A stretch of 39,076 nucleotides of DNA from Micromonospora endophytica (GTDB lineage: Bacteria > Actinomycetota > Actinomycetes > Mycobacteriales > Micromonosporaceae): NCBI RefSeq assembly GCF_003236305.1, contig NZ_POTX01000030.1, positions 1 through 39,076 on the forward strand. The letters run 5' to 3'. Of the stretch, positions 17,489 to 25,903 are shown one piece after another. The position numbers and the translations under genes are program-made. The notes beneath the pieces are model-generated. The model did not search any database and was not told the DNA's origin. It worked only from the letters and a program-made list of their open reading frames with translations. Within the stretch, counting starts at the first letter, position 1, and every line of letters begins with the position of its first letter.

Positions 17489-18809
17489 CGGCCGACTCGG
17501 GCTGCGCCCGGAACCACGGCGACGCGCTGCGGCGCTCGGCCTCCTTCTCCTGCCAGCGATCCTGCCACCCGTCGCTGGGCGAGATCATGTCCACCGCGAG
17601 CGGGCCCACCAGCTTGGCCGCCTGTGTCTCGTCGAGCGGGTGCGCGGGCAGCGCACCGCCGGCCTGGAAGGTGTCGATGGCCCGCAGCAGCATCCGCCGG
17701 TTGGCGGTGACGGCCCGGTCGGAGACGCCGAGCCGCTCCACCGTGCGGTCCTGGATGGGGCCCATGCTCTCCACCGCCCACTGGTCGTGGACGTTGATGT
17801 CCAACCCCATCCCGGTGTACGTGAGGTCGCGCTGCTCGGTCGGATCGAAGCCCCAGTTGTTGCTCCGGTTGCGCAGCGGCCGGTAGTCGGGCAGGGAGAC
17901 GCCCTCCAGGCGTTGCTGCAGCAGCGTCTCCTTGTCGGTCTGCTCGGCGAAGTCGTAGAAGATCATGTACCAGTAGTGGTTCTCGTCGTCGATCGGCACG
18001 TGCCACTGGGTGAAGACCTTGCTGTTGCCGAAGGGCACCACGAAGGCGTTCGGGAAGAGCAGGTTGGTCACCCGTACGTGTTTGATCTGTTCGGTGAGCT
18101 GCCGGATGGCGAACACCCGCAGCCCGTGCTCAACGCTCTCCACCTCGATGTCCGGACGGTAGTGGTCGCCGACCAGCTTCGACAGCTTCGTGCCGGTGCC
18201 CTCGACCTCCTCGCTGAACTGCTGGCCGTAGACGTCGCGCGGGTCCTCGCCGACGAACCGGTGCAGGAAGGAGACGTGGCTCGGGTCGATCCCGCCCTCC
18301 AGCCCCTGGAGCCAGTTGCACTCCCAGAGCCCCTTGAAGGCGAAGGTGTACTCCTCGGGCGCGACGAAGCAGTCGTACGCCGGGAACGGTGGCGGGTCGC
18401 CGGCGCCCAGGTAGGCGAAGATGATGCCGTTGCGCTCCACGCACGGGTAGTTGGCAATCCTGATCTTGTCCAGGAACTGGCTGTGCGGGGGTTCGGCGGG
18501 CTGCTCCACGCAGCGTCCCTGCGCGTCGTAGAGCCACCCGTGGTAGAGGCAGCGCAGCCCGCCGCCCTCCAGCCGCCCGAACGACAGATCGACCCCCCGG
18601 TGGGCGCAGAACCGGCTGATCAGCCCCCAACCGTCGGCCCGGCGGAAGAGCACCAGGTCCTCGCCGAAGAGGCGGATCGCCTTGACCGGGCGGTCGGTCG
18701 GCATCTCCGAGACCAGGGCGGCCGGCTGCCAGTAGGCGCGCATCAGACCGCCCAACGGAGTGCCGGGCCCGCTCCGGGTGAGCTTCTCGTTGTCTTCCTG
18801 TCGCAGCAC
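17481..18809 (-). CDS. Rieske non-heme iron oxygenase, alpha subunit
   Basis: This 442-aa oxygenase component has a Rieske [2Fe-2S] centre (Cys68-x-His70 and Cys87-x2-His90; FCAHRGVDLSFG, CLYHGW). The mononuclear iron site is in GGIDPSHVSFLHR with Asp175, His178 and His183. Its style (LGGLMRAYWQPAAL at 18-31, long alpha-only chain, no beta-subunit gene) fits the phthalate 4,5-dioxygenase group, whose members hydroxylate aromatic rings or carry out N- or O-dealkylation. The reductase gene lies 25 nt upstream and is of the matching type, so a two-component system is complete. GTG at 18809 follows a strong GGAGG site. Its 3' end overlaps the GS-like ligase, which suggests the two act on the same amine or its glutamyl derivative; that link is inferred. 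Confidence 0.92.
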   Translation of the reverse strand: MLRQEDNEKLTRSGPGTPLGGLMRAYWQPAALVSEMPTDRPVKAIRLFGEDLVLFRRADGWGLISRFCAHRGVDLSFGRLEGGGLRCLYHGWLYDAQGRCVEQPAEPPHSQFLDKIRIANYPCVERNGIIFAYLGAGDPPPFPAYDCFVAPEEYTFAFKGLWECNWLQGLEGGIDPSHVSFLHRFVGEDPRDVYGQQFSEEVEGTGTKLSKLVGDHYRPDIEVESVEHGLRVFAIRQLTEQIKHVRVTNLLFPNAFVVPFGNSKVFTQWHVPIDDENHYWYMIFYDFAEQTDKETLLQQRLEGVSLPDYRPLRNRSNNWGFDPTEQRDLTYTGMGLDINVHDQWAVESMGPIQDRTVERLGVSDRAVTANRRMLLRAIDTFQAGGALPAHPLDETQAAKLVGPLAVDMISPSDGWQDRWQEKEAERRSASPWFRAQPESADA

Positions 18810-18834
18810 TGCTACCTCCGCGGTTCGGGAACAC

Positions 18835-19782
18835 TCATAGGTCCAGCACCAGACGGTCGCCGACGGCCCGCGAGACGCAGACCATCATGCAGTCGCCCGC
18901 CGACCGCTCCTGAGGGGTGAGGATGTGGTCGCGGTGGTCGATTGCCCCGGCGAGCACCCGGGTCTCGCAACTGCCGCAGATCCCCTCCTGGCAGTCGTTG
19001 ACGATCTCGACGCCGGCGTCGAGGAGGACGTCCAACACGGAGCGGTCGGCCGGCACCGGCAGCTCCAGGCCGCGCTGTTCGAGCCGTACGGTGAACGCGC
19101 CGCCGGGCTGCGGCTGCGCCGCCACCGGCGCGGCGAACAACTCGGTCCGAAGCCGGTCGAGGCAGCCGGCCTCGGCCGCGGCCGCCCGGAGCGCGTCCAG
19201 CATCCCGGCCGGACCGCAGGCGTAGATCAGCGTTTCGGGCGCCAGCCCGACGAGCAACGTCCGCAGTGCCGGCTGGGGCCCGTCGGTCTCCGGATGCACC
19301 CGGACCCGGTCGCCGTAGGGCGTGAGCTGGTCGAGGAAGGCCATCTGCCGCCGGGACCGCCCGAAGTAGTGCAGTTGCCCGGCGACGTCGCGCCGAACCG
19401 CCTCGGCCAGCATCGGCAGCAGCGGGGTGATGCCGATGCCGCCGGCCAGGAAGAGGTAGCCGGGCGCGGGTTCCAGCGCGAAGTGGTTACGCGGACCACG
19501 CAGCCGGACCGTGTGCCCGGGGCGCAACTGATCGTGCACCCACGCCGAGCCGCCACGCCCTGCCGACTCACGCAGGACCGCGATCCGCCACGTCGATGCC
19601 CCGGGCACCCCGCACAGCGAATATTGCCGGGTCGATCCGTCGCCGACGGTCAGGTCGACGTGCGCCCCCGGCCCCCAGTCCGGGATCACCGCGCCGGCGT
19701 CTTCCGGGACGAGTTCGACCGACATCACGTCGACCGCCTCCAGCCGGAGCGCACGGACGACGAAGGGTAGCTCCACAGACAC
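18835..19782 (-). CDS. Phthalate dioxygenase reductase-family oxidoreductase
   Basis: This 315-aa electron-transfer protein serves the Rieske oxygenase. Domains in order are a flavin-binding domain (RQYSLCG at about 52-58), an NAD(P)H-binding domain (FLAGGIGITPLLPM, then YACGPAGML) and a C-terminal plant-type ferredoxin. The ferredoxin Cys ligands are 264, 269, 272 and 302, with the canonical C-x4-C-x2-C-x29-C spacing. This is the PDR/VanB order. GTG at 19782 is reported, but a second in-frame GTG at 19776 is better spaced from GGAGG (3 versus 9 nt). It heads the leftward Rieske/GS/DMFase operon, and a paired operator lies 13 bp upstream. It is divergent from the GntR regulator gene. Confidence 0.92.
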   Translation of the reverse strand: MSVELPFVVRALRLEAVDVMSVELVPEDAGAVIPDWGPGAHVDLTVGDGSTRQYSLCGVPGASTWRIAVLRESAGRGGSAWVHDQLRPGHTVRLRGPRNHFALEPAPGYLFLAGGIGITPLLPMLAEAVRRDVAGQLHYFGRSRRQMAFLDQLTPYGDRVRVHPETDGPQPALRTLLVGLAPETLIYACGPAGMLDALRAAAAEAGCLDRLRTELFAAPVAAQPQPGGAFTVRLEQRGLELPVPADRSVLDVLLDAGVEIVNDCQEGICGSCETRVLAGAIDHRDHILTPQERSAGDCMMVCVSRAVGDRLVLDL

Positions 19783-19794
19783 GATCCTCCCCTC

Positions 19795-19827
19795 ATTGGA
19801 TCCAATCTTAGGGTCTTAGGATCCTGA
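19795..19827. promoter_or_regulatory. Paired operator between the reductase and GntR genes
   Basis: ATTGGATCCAAT (19795-19806) is a perfect 12-bp palindrome, and TTAGGATCCTGA (19816-19827) follows with its centre 21 bp away. The pair begins 13 bp before the leftward reductase start, so a bound protein would cover that promoter. A TAAGAT -10-like sequence on the minus strand lies in the spacer. It is 180 bp from the GntR start, and could serve autoregulation. Confidence 0.8.
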
Positions 19828-20006
19828 TGGGAAGGGAACATACCCACGTTAGCCCCAAGTGGGTCCACGCAACAGCCGCCCTGGTATCGTGGTGTGGCTC
19901 AACGGGCAGTTTTGGTGGCCGACGGGGCATTCGGCGGTGTTGCGCCGCACCTCAGCCGCCATGCCGACCCGGAACCCACCCGTCGATCGAAAAGGAGAGT
20001 GGCCGC

Positions 20007-20732
20007 GTGACCATCGAGTCCGAGGACCTGGCGGCCCCCCGCAAGACGGGCGCGGCACTCGTCGATGACCTCGCCGAGCAGATCCGCAACCGCATCATGA
20101 CCGGGGAGATCCCGATCGGCGCCCAGTTGCGCCAGGCCGAGTTGGCGAGCAACTTCGGCGTCTCCCGCACGCCGGTACGCGAGGCGCTGCGCCAGTTGCA
20201 GACCAGCGGGCTGATCGAAGTGCTGCCCAACAAGGGTGCCGTGGTCAGCGTGCCGGCGCCCTGGGACGTCCGCGAGGCGTACGAGGTGCGGGCGGAACTG
20301 GAGGCGCTGGCCGCCGCCCGCGCGGTCCGGCGGATCACCCGCGACCAGATCGAGCAGTTGCGGACCGCCAACCAGGAGATGTACGACCACTCGATGGCGC
20401 AGGGCGCAAGCACCGTGCCGGCCCAGCACGATCACCGCCGCAGCAACGACCTCTTCCACACGCTGATCGCGAGCATCTCGGGTAACGCCCGACTGAGCAA
20501 GGCGATCAACGACATCAACGAGACCTTCCCGCGCAACGTGTCCGCTCAGCTGGTCGTCAACGACGCCCGACACCGCGACGAGAACTTCCACGAGCACGAG
20601 CGGATCCTGCAGGCTCTCGCCGAGGGCGACGTCGCGCAGGCCGCCGACCAGATGCGCCAGCACGTGATCAAGGCCGGCGAGCAGTTGGCCCGCTGGTACG
20701 AACTCCGCTCCTCCACCGTCTTCCGCGGCTAG
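20007..20732 (+). CDS. GntR-family regulator with FCD domain
   Basis: This 241-aa DNA-binding protein is the likely master regulator of the island. A winged helix spans about 18-82, with the recognition helix in SRTPVREALRQLQ (53-65) and wing LPNKGAVVS. An all-helical FCD effector domain spans about 88-232, with likely metal or ligand residues in NDLFHTLI, HEHERI and the His of MRQHV. FCD regulators are usually repressors released by an organic acid or other pathway metabolite. GTG at 20007 follows AAGGAGAG; longer readings lack coding character. Its gene is flanked by paired GGATCC palindromes on both sides, and similar pairs head most units of the island. It is the only regulator gene in the 33-kb island. 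Binding to these sites is inferred. Confidence 0.92.
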   Translation: MTIESEDLAAPRKTGAALVDDLAEQIRNRIMTGEIPIGAQLRQAELASNFGVSRTPVREALRQLQTSGLIEVLPNKGAVVSVPAPWDVREAYEVRAELEALAAARAVRRITRDQIEQLRTANQEMYDHSMAQGASTVPAQHDHRRSNDLFHTLIASISGNARLSKAINDINETFPRNVSAQLVVNDARHRDENFHEHERILQALAEGDVAQAADQMRQHVIKAGEQLARWYELRSSTVFRG

Positions 20733-20738
20733 ACCGGA

Positions 20739-20771
20739 CTTGTATCCAATCTAGCCCGAATGGCATCCACT
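20739..20771. promoter_or_regulatory. Paired operator before the cupin gene
   Basis: CTTGTATCCAAT (20739-20750) and ATGGCATCCACT (20760-20771) have centres 21 bp apart and lie between the GntR stop and the cupin start, 39 bp before the latter. Both are degenerate in the left half-site but keep ATCCA on the right. Their presence gives the cupin-isochorismatase pair its own control point. Confidence 0.65.
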
Positions 20772-20809
20772 GAGTTAGCCTTGGGTTTCCCAGCACCCAA
20801 GGAGGTCGG

Positions 20810-21166
20810 ATGACGCTCACCATCGTCCCCAGCACGGCCAGCGGTCTCGAGGAGAAACCGCTGGGGCCGCCGAGCGCCCAGCCCCTGAGCGGCGAGATCA
20901 TGGTGCGCAGCCGGGTCGAGTTCAGCAACGAGGCGCGTACCGTGATCTCGGGCATCTGGGAGAGCGACCCGGGCACCTCGCGCTGGGAGTTCCTCACCCG
21001 CGGCGAGATCATCCACGTCATCTCCGGACGGATGACCGTGCAGCGCGACGGCGAGGAGCCGGTCGAGGTGACCGCCGGCACCAGCGCGTACTTCCCGATC
21101 GGCTGGTGCGGCACGTGGACGGTCCACGAGACGCTGCGCAAGGTCTACGTGGTGTACAAGTCGTGA
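20810..21166 (+). CDS. Cupin_3 (DUF861) family protein
   Basis: This small single-domain cupin of 118 aa is similar in style to the DUF861/cupin_3 proteins related to ureidoglycine aminohydrolase. The beta-barrel spans about 40-115, with the cupin motif in GEIIHVISGRMTV and the second motif in GTSAYFPIGWCGTW. Many such stand-alone cupins sit in catabolic operons without a proven reaction; binding or isomerising a small amide or ureido compound is possible. ATG at 20810 follows a clear GGAGG at 20801-20805. The stop overlaps the start of the isochorismatase-fold gene (GTGA), so the pair is coupled, and it is preceded by a paired operator. The metal ligands cannot be assigned with certainty, as the full set of His residues seen in active cupins is not obvious. 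Confidence 0.8.
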   Translation: MTLTIVPSTASGLEEKPLGPPSAQPLSGEIMVRSRVEFSNEARTVISGIWESDPGTSRWEFLTRGEIIHVISGRMTVQRDGEEPVEVTAGTSAYFPIGWCGTWTVHETLRKVYVVYKS

Positions 21167-21786
21167 CGACGCCGACCCCGCCCGCGATCGTGGGCAACGC
21201 CGTACTCATCGTGGTCGACATCCAGGGCGGCCCGGTGCCCGACGAGGAGTCCCGCTCCGAGATCGCCCAGATGGGCGGACGCCGGGAACGCGCCGACCGG
21301 GTGGAACGACTCATCGACGCCTGCCGGGAACACGACGTGCCTGTCGTGTTCATCCAGGAGGTCCACAAGCCGAGCCTCGTCGACATCGGCCGCGAGCTGG
21401 ACGGCGCCGAGGGCCCGCACTGCGTCGAGGGCTGGCCCGAGACGGAACTCGCGCCGTGGGTACGGCCGCGTCCCGAGGAGTTCCTGATCCGCAAGCGGCG
21501 CTACTCGGCGTTCTTCGGCACCGAGCTGGAGATCGTGCTCAAGGCGTACAAGGCCGAGACCGTGCTGCTCATTGGTGGGCTGACCGACGTCTGCATCCAC
21601 TACACCGCCGTCGACGCCCACCAGCACGACTATCGCGTCCGGGTGCTGACCGACTGCATCGGCGGTTCGTCCCGTGCGGCCCACGACGCCGCGCTGCGCG
21701 CCATCGAATACCTTCAGCGCGACGCGCTGGTCACCAGCGATCAGGTCTTCGGCTGGCTCGCCGCCGGCAAACCGACAGCCGGCTGA
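21163..21786 (+). CDS. Isochorismatase-fold cysteine hydrolase
   Basis: This cytoplasmic hydrolase of 207 aa has the catalytic triad Asp19 (VVDIQ), Lys111 (IRKRRYSAFF) and Cys144 (GGLTDVCIHYTA). The cis-peptide motif before the Cys and the closing VDAHQHDYRV strand are normal. Relatives include N-carbamoylsarcosine amidase, biuret hydrolase, guanylurea hydrolase, nicotinamidase and ureidoacrylate hydrolase. Given the AtzF/UAAP and sarcosine-oxidase-like genes in the island, a ureido or carbamoyl amide substrate is an attractive guess, but not shown. GTG at 21163 overlaps the cupin stop; the ORF continues upstream only within the cupin gene. A strong hairpin terminator follows at once, separating it from the convergent phosphotriesterase-family gene. 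Confidence 0.88.
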   Translation: MTTPTPPAIVGNAVLIVVDIQGGPVPDEESRSEIAQMGGRRERADRVERLIDACREHDVPVVFIQEVHKPSLVDIGRELDGAEGPHCVEGWPETELAPWVRPRPEEFLIRKRRYSAFFGTELEIVLKAYKAETVLLIGGLTDVCIHYTAVDAHQHDYRVRVLTDCIGGSSRAAHDAALRAIEYLQRDALVTSDQVFGWLAAGKPTAG

Positions 21787-21787
21787 G

Positions 21788-21823
21788 CGGTGGCCGGGAC
21801 GCCCCACCGCGTCCCGGCCACCG
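21788..21823. terminator. Perfect 15-bp stem terminator between convergent genes
   Basis: CGGTGGCCGGGACGC (21788-21802) pairs without mismatch with GCGTCCCGGCCACCG (21809-21823), leaving a 6-nt loop (CCCACC). It occupies nearly the whole 40-bp gap between the isochorismatase stop and the stop of the convergent phosphotriesterase-family gene, so it can end transcripts from both sides. There is no U-tract, as is usual in high-GC actinomycetes. Confidence 0.8.
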
Positions 21824-21826
21824 GAT

Positions 21827-22837
21827 TCAACGGCCGAACATGGCCCGGCGGGGATTGTCGACGGTCATCATGGTCAGCACCTCGGGCTCGATGCCCGCCG
21901 CGACCGCGTACTCGGCGAACTCCTCGAAGAGGAAACACATCCCCGGCCCACCGAACTCGGCCTGGTGGGACCGCTGGCTGACGTCCTGCGACAGCAGGAT
22001 CTTCGCGGCGAAGCCGCGGTCGACGAGGTGCTTGAGGTAGTCGACCCGGCGGCGCAGCTCCGCGACCGCCACCTGCCCGCCGACCTTGCAGGCCATCATG
22101 CAGTCGTACTGGATGTAGACGCCCCGGTTGAGCAGGTCGATCGAGTACCGCACATCCTTGACGGTGTCGGTGTGGCCGATCACGATCCGCTCCGGGTCGA
22201 CGCCCTCGGCGGTCAGGATGTCGATCTGTGCCTCCCCGGTCGGGAAGGTGGGTGCGTGCGTGCTCACCAGCACACCGGTCTCGACGGCGGCCCGGCCGGC
22301 GGCCCGGAACGAGCGTTCCTCGTTCGCGGTGATCTTCGGCCGGTCGGAGGCGATCTCGCCGAGCAGACCGGCACGCACCCCGGTGCCGGGGATCTCGTCG
22401 AGCAGGTCCGCGACCAGGTAGTCGGCGATCTGGTTGACGCTGTTGCGCTCCCACCAGTCCTGATCGAGGTACGCCTCGAAGTAGTGCCCGGTGCCGAGGA
22501 TGATGTTGACGCCGGTCCGCTCGGCCATCTCCTTCGTGGCCAGCACGTTGGCGACCGAGCGAGACCCGGTCACCGGGTTCTGCACCTGGTGGGCCGGGTC
22601 CCGGTCGTAGTAGATCGGGGCGGCGTAGTCGCTCAGCTCGCCGTTCGTGACATCCCAGAGGGTCCGCCCGCCGCGTTCGACGAAGCGTCGGATGTCGCGC
22701 TCCCGCTCCTCCCACACCGTCATGAACCCGTCCCGCGACTCGGTCGGGGTCAGGTTGGCGAAGACGTGCTCGTGCGGGAGGGTCAACCCGAGGTCGTCCG
22801 GGCCGATCGGACCGGTCACCGACCACACCTGATCCAT
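21827..22837 (-). CDS. Phosphotriesterase-family metal hydrolase
   Basis: This 336-aa TIM-barrel protein of the amidohydrolase superfamily (PTE/PHP group) has all recognisable ligands of the binuclear metal site. These are the HxH of LPHEHVFANL (about 21-30), a bridging Glu in GLLGEIASD in place of the carboxylated Lys (seen in several members), His in VSTHAPTFP, His in IVIGHTDTVKD, and Asp in LLSQDVSQRSH. Members hydrolyse lactones, phosphotriesters or N-acyl bonds; an N-acyl or lactone substrate is likelier here. ATG at 22837 lies 10 nt after the copper amine oxidase stop, and the longer upstream reading is only the antisense-type shadow of that gene. It is last in the operon led by the class V PLP enzyme. 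A degenerate homologue is at 28721-29764. Confidence 0.86.
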   Translation of the reverse strand: MDQVWSVTGPIGPDDLGLTLPHEHVFANLTPTESRDGFMTVWEERERDIRRFVERGGRTLWDVTNGELSDYAAPIYYDRDPAHQVQNPVTGSRSVANVLATKEMAERTGVNIILGTGHYFEAYLDQDWWERNSVNQIADYLVADLLDEIPGTGVRAGLLGEIASDRPKITANEERSFRAAGRAAVETGVLVSTHAPTFPTGEAQIDILTAEGVDPERIVIGHTDTVKDVRYSIDLLNRGVYIQYDCMMACKVGGQVAVAELRRRVDYLKHLVDRGFAAKILLSQDVSQRSHQAEFGGPGMCFLFEEFAEYAVAAGIEPEVLTMMTVDNPRRAMFGR

Positions 22838-22847
22838 GCCGCTGCGC

Positions 22848-24764
22848 CTAGTGGCAGCAGGTGTCGTCGGTGCCCGCGGCATGCCGACGCGGGGCCGGCA
22901 GGTCCAGCGACGGGTTCCGGTCGAAGAAACCGTCCGGCTCCAGGCGCATGCCGATCCGGTGCACCGCCATGATCGGCCACTCCTCGGGGCGCGGATCGTG
23001 GTGCACGCCGACCACCGGCCAGAGCACGAGTTCCGCGCCGTCGAGTGAGCGGTCCGCCTGCTGCCAGGCCGTGATGCCGTCCTCGCCGAGCGGCGCCTGG
23101 TTCGGGTACTCACCGGCGATGAACCGCTGCGCCGGGTCGTACGGGGTGGCCCAGAGCTGCTTGGCCACGAAGGGCGCCTTCCGTTCCACCACGCTGCCCG
23201 GCTTGGCGAACAGCCGCGCGGTGTTCGGCAGGGTGAGCCGGTAGCCGGTCTGGTCGCCGTAGCGGTTGGTCCGGGTGCTGCTCTCGACCAGCCAGTGCGT
23301 GGCTTTCGCCGGGTTGGTGTTGCGGGCCGCCTGCGCCTCGGTGGTGATCGGGGTACGCACCATCCGGCAGGCGTTGCCGTACGGGTTGAGTTCCTCGTCC
23401 TCCTCGACCTCGGCGTGGATCTCGTAGAGCCGGTTGACCGGGCCGTCCACGCCCATGTCCAGCCGCAGCCCGAAGTAGTGCTGGTGGTTGGGGGCCTGCA
23501 CGTTCGGCGCGACCAGGCGACCGTAACGCGGGGTCTGGCCGTCGTCGATGCCGGAGACCGACATGACACCGGTCAGCTTGATCTCCAGATCGATCATGCC
23601 GTCCTGGTAGAAGGACCAGTAGAAGCCGTAGTCGTAGTTGGCCACGGTGGCGAAGAACGAGATCACCAGCCGTCGGCTGCGCCGCACGTCCGCCTCGCCG
23701 GTGCGGGTGTTGACGTGCTTCCAGAGGATCGAGAAGTCCTCCTCGTGCAGGCAGATCGCGTTCTTGATGGTCCGGGCCTGGCCGTGACCGTTGAGCACGG
23801 CCGCGTCGAAGTAGCGGATCTCACCCAGGCAGTCGCAGCCCAGCTCCAGCGACGCGGTGAGCGGCCCGGCGCCGTACTCGCCCCAGTCGAAGAAGTTCTT
23901 GCGGTACGCGGTCGGGTCGCTGTCCAGGTACGGCACGTACATCTCGCTGACCGCCGCCCGCCGCAGCACCGGCCGCGACTCGTCGCCGTCGTGGTAGGTG
24001 ACGTCGTGCAGCACCAGGCCCTCGCGGTGGGTGAAGCCGACCCGGAACGACCAGTTCTGCCAGGTGACCACCTGCCCGTCGATGGCGAAGCCCGGCCCCT
24101 CCGGCTGAATGATCTCCAGCGGGGCGACCTGCCGGTCCGGCCCCCACGTGCCGGAACGGTAGTTGCCCGTCTCGGTCGCCATCGGCAGCACACCGTGGTC
24201 CTCGATCCGGACCACCTCGAGGGTCTCCAGGTCGATGATGGGCACCAGGCCGGCCACCGGGCGCGCGTACCCGTTGTCGTCCTCGCTGACCCGGTGCCAG
24301 ACGGTGCCCCAGGACAACCGGCGATCACTGAGGTCTTCGGGCTCGAACCCGGTGATCGACTCGGGGTCGACCCAGACCAGCGAGACGTCGGTGATGCCCC
24401 GCTTGGCCAGCGCGGCCTGGAACGCGGCGTCGTCCCGGCACGCCTGCGCGACCGTCCGCGCCTCCTCGCTGGAGACACCGGGCCGGCGGGAGTCGACGGG
24501 CGTCCACGAGACGAGCGACGCCTGCCGGTCGGTGCCTGAGGTCCAGGCAGCAACCTCCCAGGCGGCGTGCTCGTCGGGATTCATCACCACCAGCCGGACC
24601 GGCCGACCCTGCCCCGGCGCCAGGGCCCGGGCCAGTCCCTCCTCGACCGCGATGCCCCAGTAGCGCGGTCGCTTCCCGATCCGCGGATCGGCGCCGACAA
24701 GCGCGACGACCTCGGCGATCTCGGCTTCGGTGAGTGGGTCGTTCCAGTTCACTGCGGTGGTCAT
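22848..24764 (-). CDS. Copper-containing primary amine oxidase
   Basis: It oxidises a primary amine to an aldehyde with ammonia and hydrogen peroxide. From ATG 24764 the protein has 638 aa. The topaquinone precursor is Tyr377 in VANYDYGFYW, the catalytic base Asp293 in NFFDWGEYG, and the copper ligands His427, His429 (NHQHYFG) and His589 (VHHDPRPEEWP). Positions closely follow Arthrobacter phenylethylamine/histamine oxidases as I recall them. The gate Tyr of that enzyme is Phe here (F291 or nearby), and the C-terminus ends TCCH, a possible copper-handling tail. There is no signal peptide, so the enzyme is cytoplasmic. It lies between a flavoenzyme and a phosphotriesterase-family gene; the aldehyde could pass to the dehydrogenase of the next operon upstream. 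Confidence 0.95.
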   Translation of the reverse strand: MTTAVNWNDPLTEAEIAEVVALVGADPRIGKRPRYWGIAVEEGLARALAPGQGRPVRLVVMNPDEHAAWEVAAWTSGTDRQASLVSWTPVDSRRPGVSSEEARTVAQACRDDAAFQAALAKRGITDVSLVWVDPESITGFEPEDLSDRRLSWGTVWHRVSEDDNGYARPVAGLVPIIDLETLEVVRIEDHGVLPMATETGNYRSGTWGPDRQVAPLEIIQPEGPGFAIDGQVVTWQNWSFRVGFTHREGLVLHDVTYHDGDESRPVLRRAAVSEMYVPYLDSDPTAYRKNFFDWGEYGAGPLTASLELGCDCLGEIRYFDAAVLNGHGQARTIKNAICLHEEDFSILWKHVNTRTGEADVRRSRRLVISFFATVANYDYGFYWSFYQDGMIDLEIKLTGVMSVSGIDDGQTPRYGRLVAPNVQAPNHQHYFGLRLDMGVDGPVNRLYEIHAEVEEDEELNPYGNACRMVRTPITTEAQAARNTNPAKATHWLVESSTRTNRYGDQTGYRLTLPNTARLFAKPGSVVERKAPFVAKQLWATPYDPAQRFIAGEYPNQAPLGEDGITAWQQADRSLDGAELVLWPVVGVHHDPRPEEWPIMAVHRIGMRLEPDGFFDRNPSLDLPAPRRHAAGTDDTCCH

Positions 24765-24790
24765 GGCATCTCCCCGGGGTGGCGTGGACA

Positions 24791-25903
24791 TCACGTGTGG
24801 AGCCGGCGTTCGACGCCGATGAAGTCGAGGTCGCGACGCTCGTCGCCGCGACACAGGTCGGCGATGGCCGCGCCGATCGCCGGTCCGAACTTGAAGCCGT
24901 GTCCGGAGCAGGCCGCGGCGACCACCACCGCCGGTGCCCAGGGCAACCGGCCGAGCACGAAACGCCGGTCCCGGGTCATCGTGTAGAGGCAGGCGACGGC
25001 CTCGACCACGTCCCGCCGCGGGTCCGTCGCGGCGCCGGGAACGTACTCAGCCATCAGCCGGCACAGTTCGCTGACCTCATCGTCGGTCGGTGGCGTGGCC
25101 GGGTGATCCGGATTCCAGATCTCGCCGGCGTCGACGCCGGCCTTGAAGCCGTTGCCGGCCGCGTCGGGAATGCCGAAGACCAGCCCCTCGGGCCGGTCCA
25201 CCGAGAAGGCCCCGAGCGCCGGCGGCTCGGCGATCCGCTGGCCGGCCCGGAGCGTGACGGTGACGATCCGCCACACCTCGAACAGGTCGGCCAGTTCGGG
25301 CACGAGCTGGCCGACCCAGGCACCGGTGGCCAACACCAACGACCGGGTGCGGATCCGGCGGGCCGAGGTCTCCACCAGGCAGCCGTCGCCGTCCGTACGC
25401 CAACTCAGCAGGCGTTCGGAGAAGGCCAGCTCGGCCCCGGCGGCGCGGGCCCCGGCGCGGGCGACGGCCAGCGCGGTCTCGGCCTCGACGACCCCGGCGG
25501 CCGGATCGAACACCGCCCGGTAACCGTCCGGCACGGTGAAGGAGGGCATCAGCTCCCGCATCCGGTCGCGGTCGGCGACGACCTCGCACCCGGGCCCCTG
25601 GAGCTGGGACGCGCCACGGTGGGCGTAGAGGCCGCCGGTGCGGTGCAGCAGCGTCTCGCCGCTGGCCTCCTCCCAGCGCCGCCACCCGGCGAAGGCGCGG
25701 GCGACCAGGTCGTTCCAGACCGGGTTGGGGTAGGCCCGCCGGATCATCCGGGTACGCCCGTGGGACGACCCTCGGTGGTGGCCCTCGGGGAACCCGTCGA
25801 TCGCCACCACGCTCGCTCCACGCAGGGCCAGCTCGTAGCTGGCCGCCGAGCCGTGGATGCCGAGCCCGACCACCAGGACGTCGACCTCGGGGTGGCCGGT
25901 CAT
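24791..25903 (-). CDS. Sarcosine oxidase-like FAD oxidoreductase (MSOX/SoxA family)
   Basis: This 370-aa flavoprotein of the monomeric sarcosine oxidase/N-methyltryptophan oxidase group oxidises secondary amines or N-methyl amino acids. The FAD-binding VVGLGIHGSAASYELALRG is at 11-29, followed by SSHGRTRMIRRAY (46-58). The probable covalent flavin Cys is Cys305 in ACLYTMT, and the C-terminal flavin motif is CSGHGFKFGPAIG. This is the usual length. It would release formaldehyde or another aldehyde plus hydrogen peroxide. The ATG at 25903 overlaps the class V PLP enzyme stop (ATGA). The gene precedes the copper amine oxidase by 26 nt, so secondary and primary amine oxidation are encoded together. 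Confidence 0.9.
   Translation of the reverse strand: MTGHPEVDVLVVGLGIHGSAASYELALRGASVVAIDGFPEGHHRGSSHGRTRMIRRAYPNPVWNDLVARAFAGWRRWEEASGETLLHRTGGLYAHRGASQLQGPGCEVVADRDRMRELMPSFTVPDGYRAVFDPAAGVVEAETALAVARAGARAAGAELAFSERLLSWRTDGDGCLVETSARRIRTRSLVLATGAWVGQLVPELADLFEVWRIVTVTLRAGQRIAEPPALGAFSVDRPEGLVFGIPDAAGNGFKAGVDAGEIWNPDHPATPPTDDEVSELCRLMAEYVPGAATDPRRDVVEAVACLYTMTRDRRFVLGRLPWAPAVVVAAACSGHGFKFGPAIGAAIADLCRGDERRDLDFIGVERRLHT

Noticed and set aside
19828..20006. Possible riboswitch (for example guanidine-type) in the leader of the GntR gene
   Set aside because: A small CCCAC/GTGGG hairpin near 19850 is all I see; there is no conserved riboswitch core.
21827..23569. A 580-residue reading that looks like a fusion upstream of the phosphotriesterase-family gene
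   Set aside because: The first part overlaps the copper amine oxidase gene in another frame and has no domain; the family start MDQVWSVTGPI at 22837 is clear.
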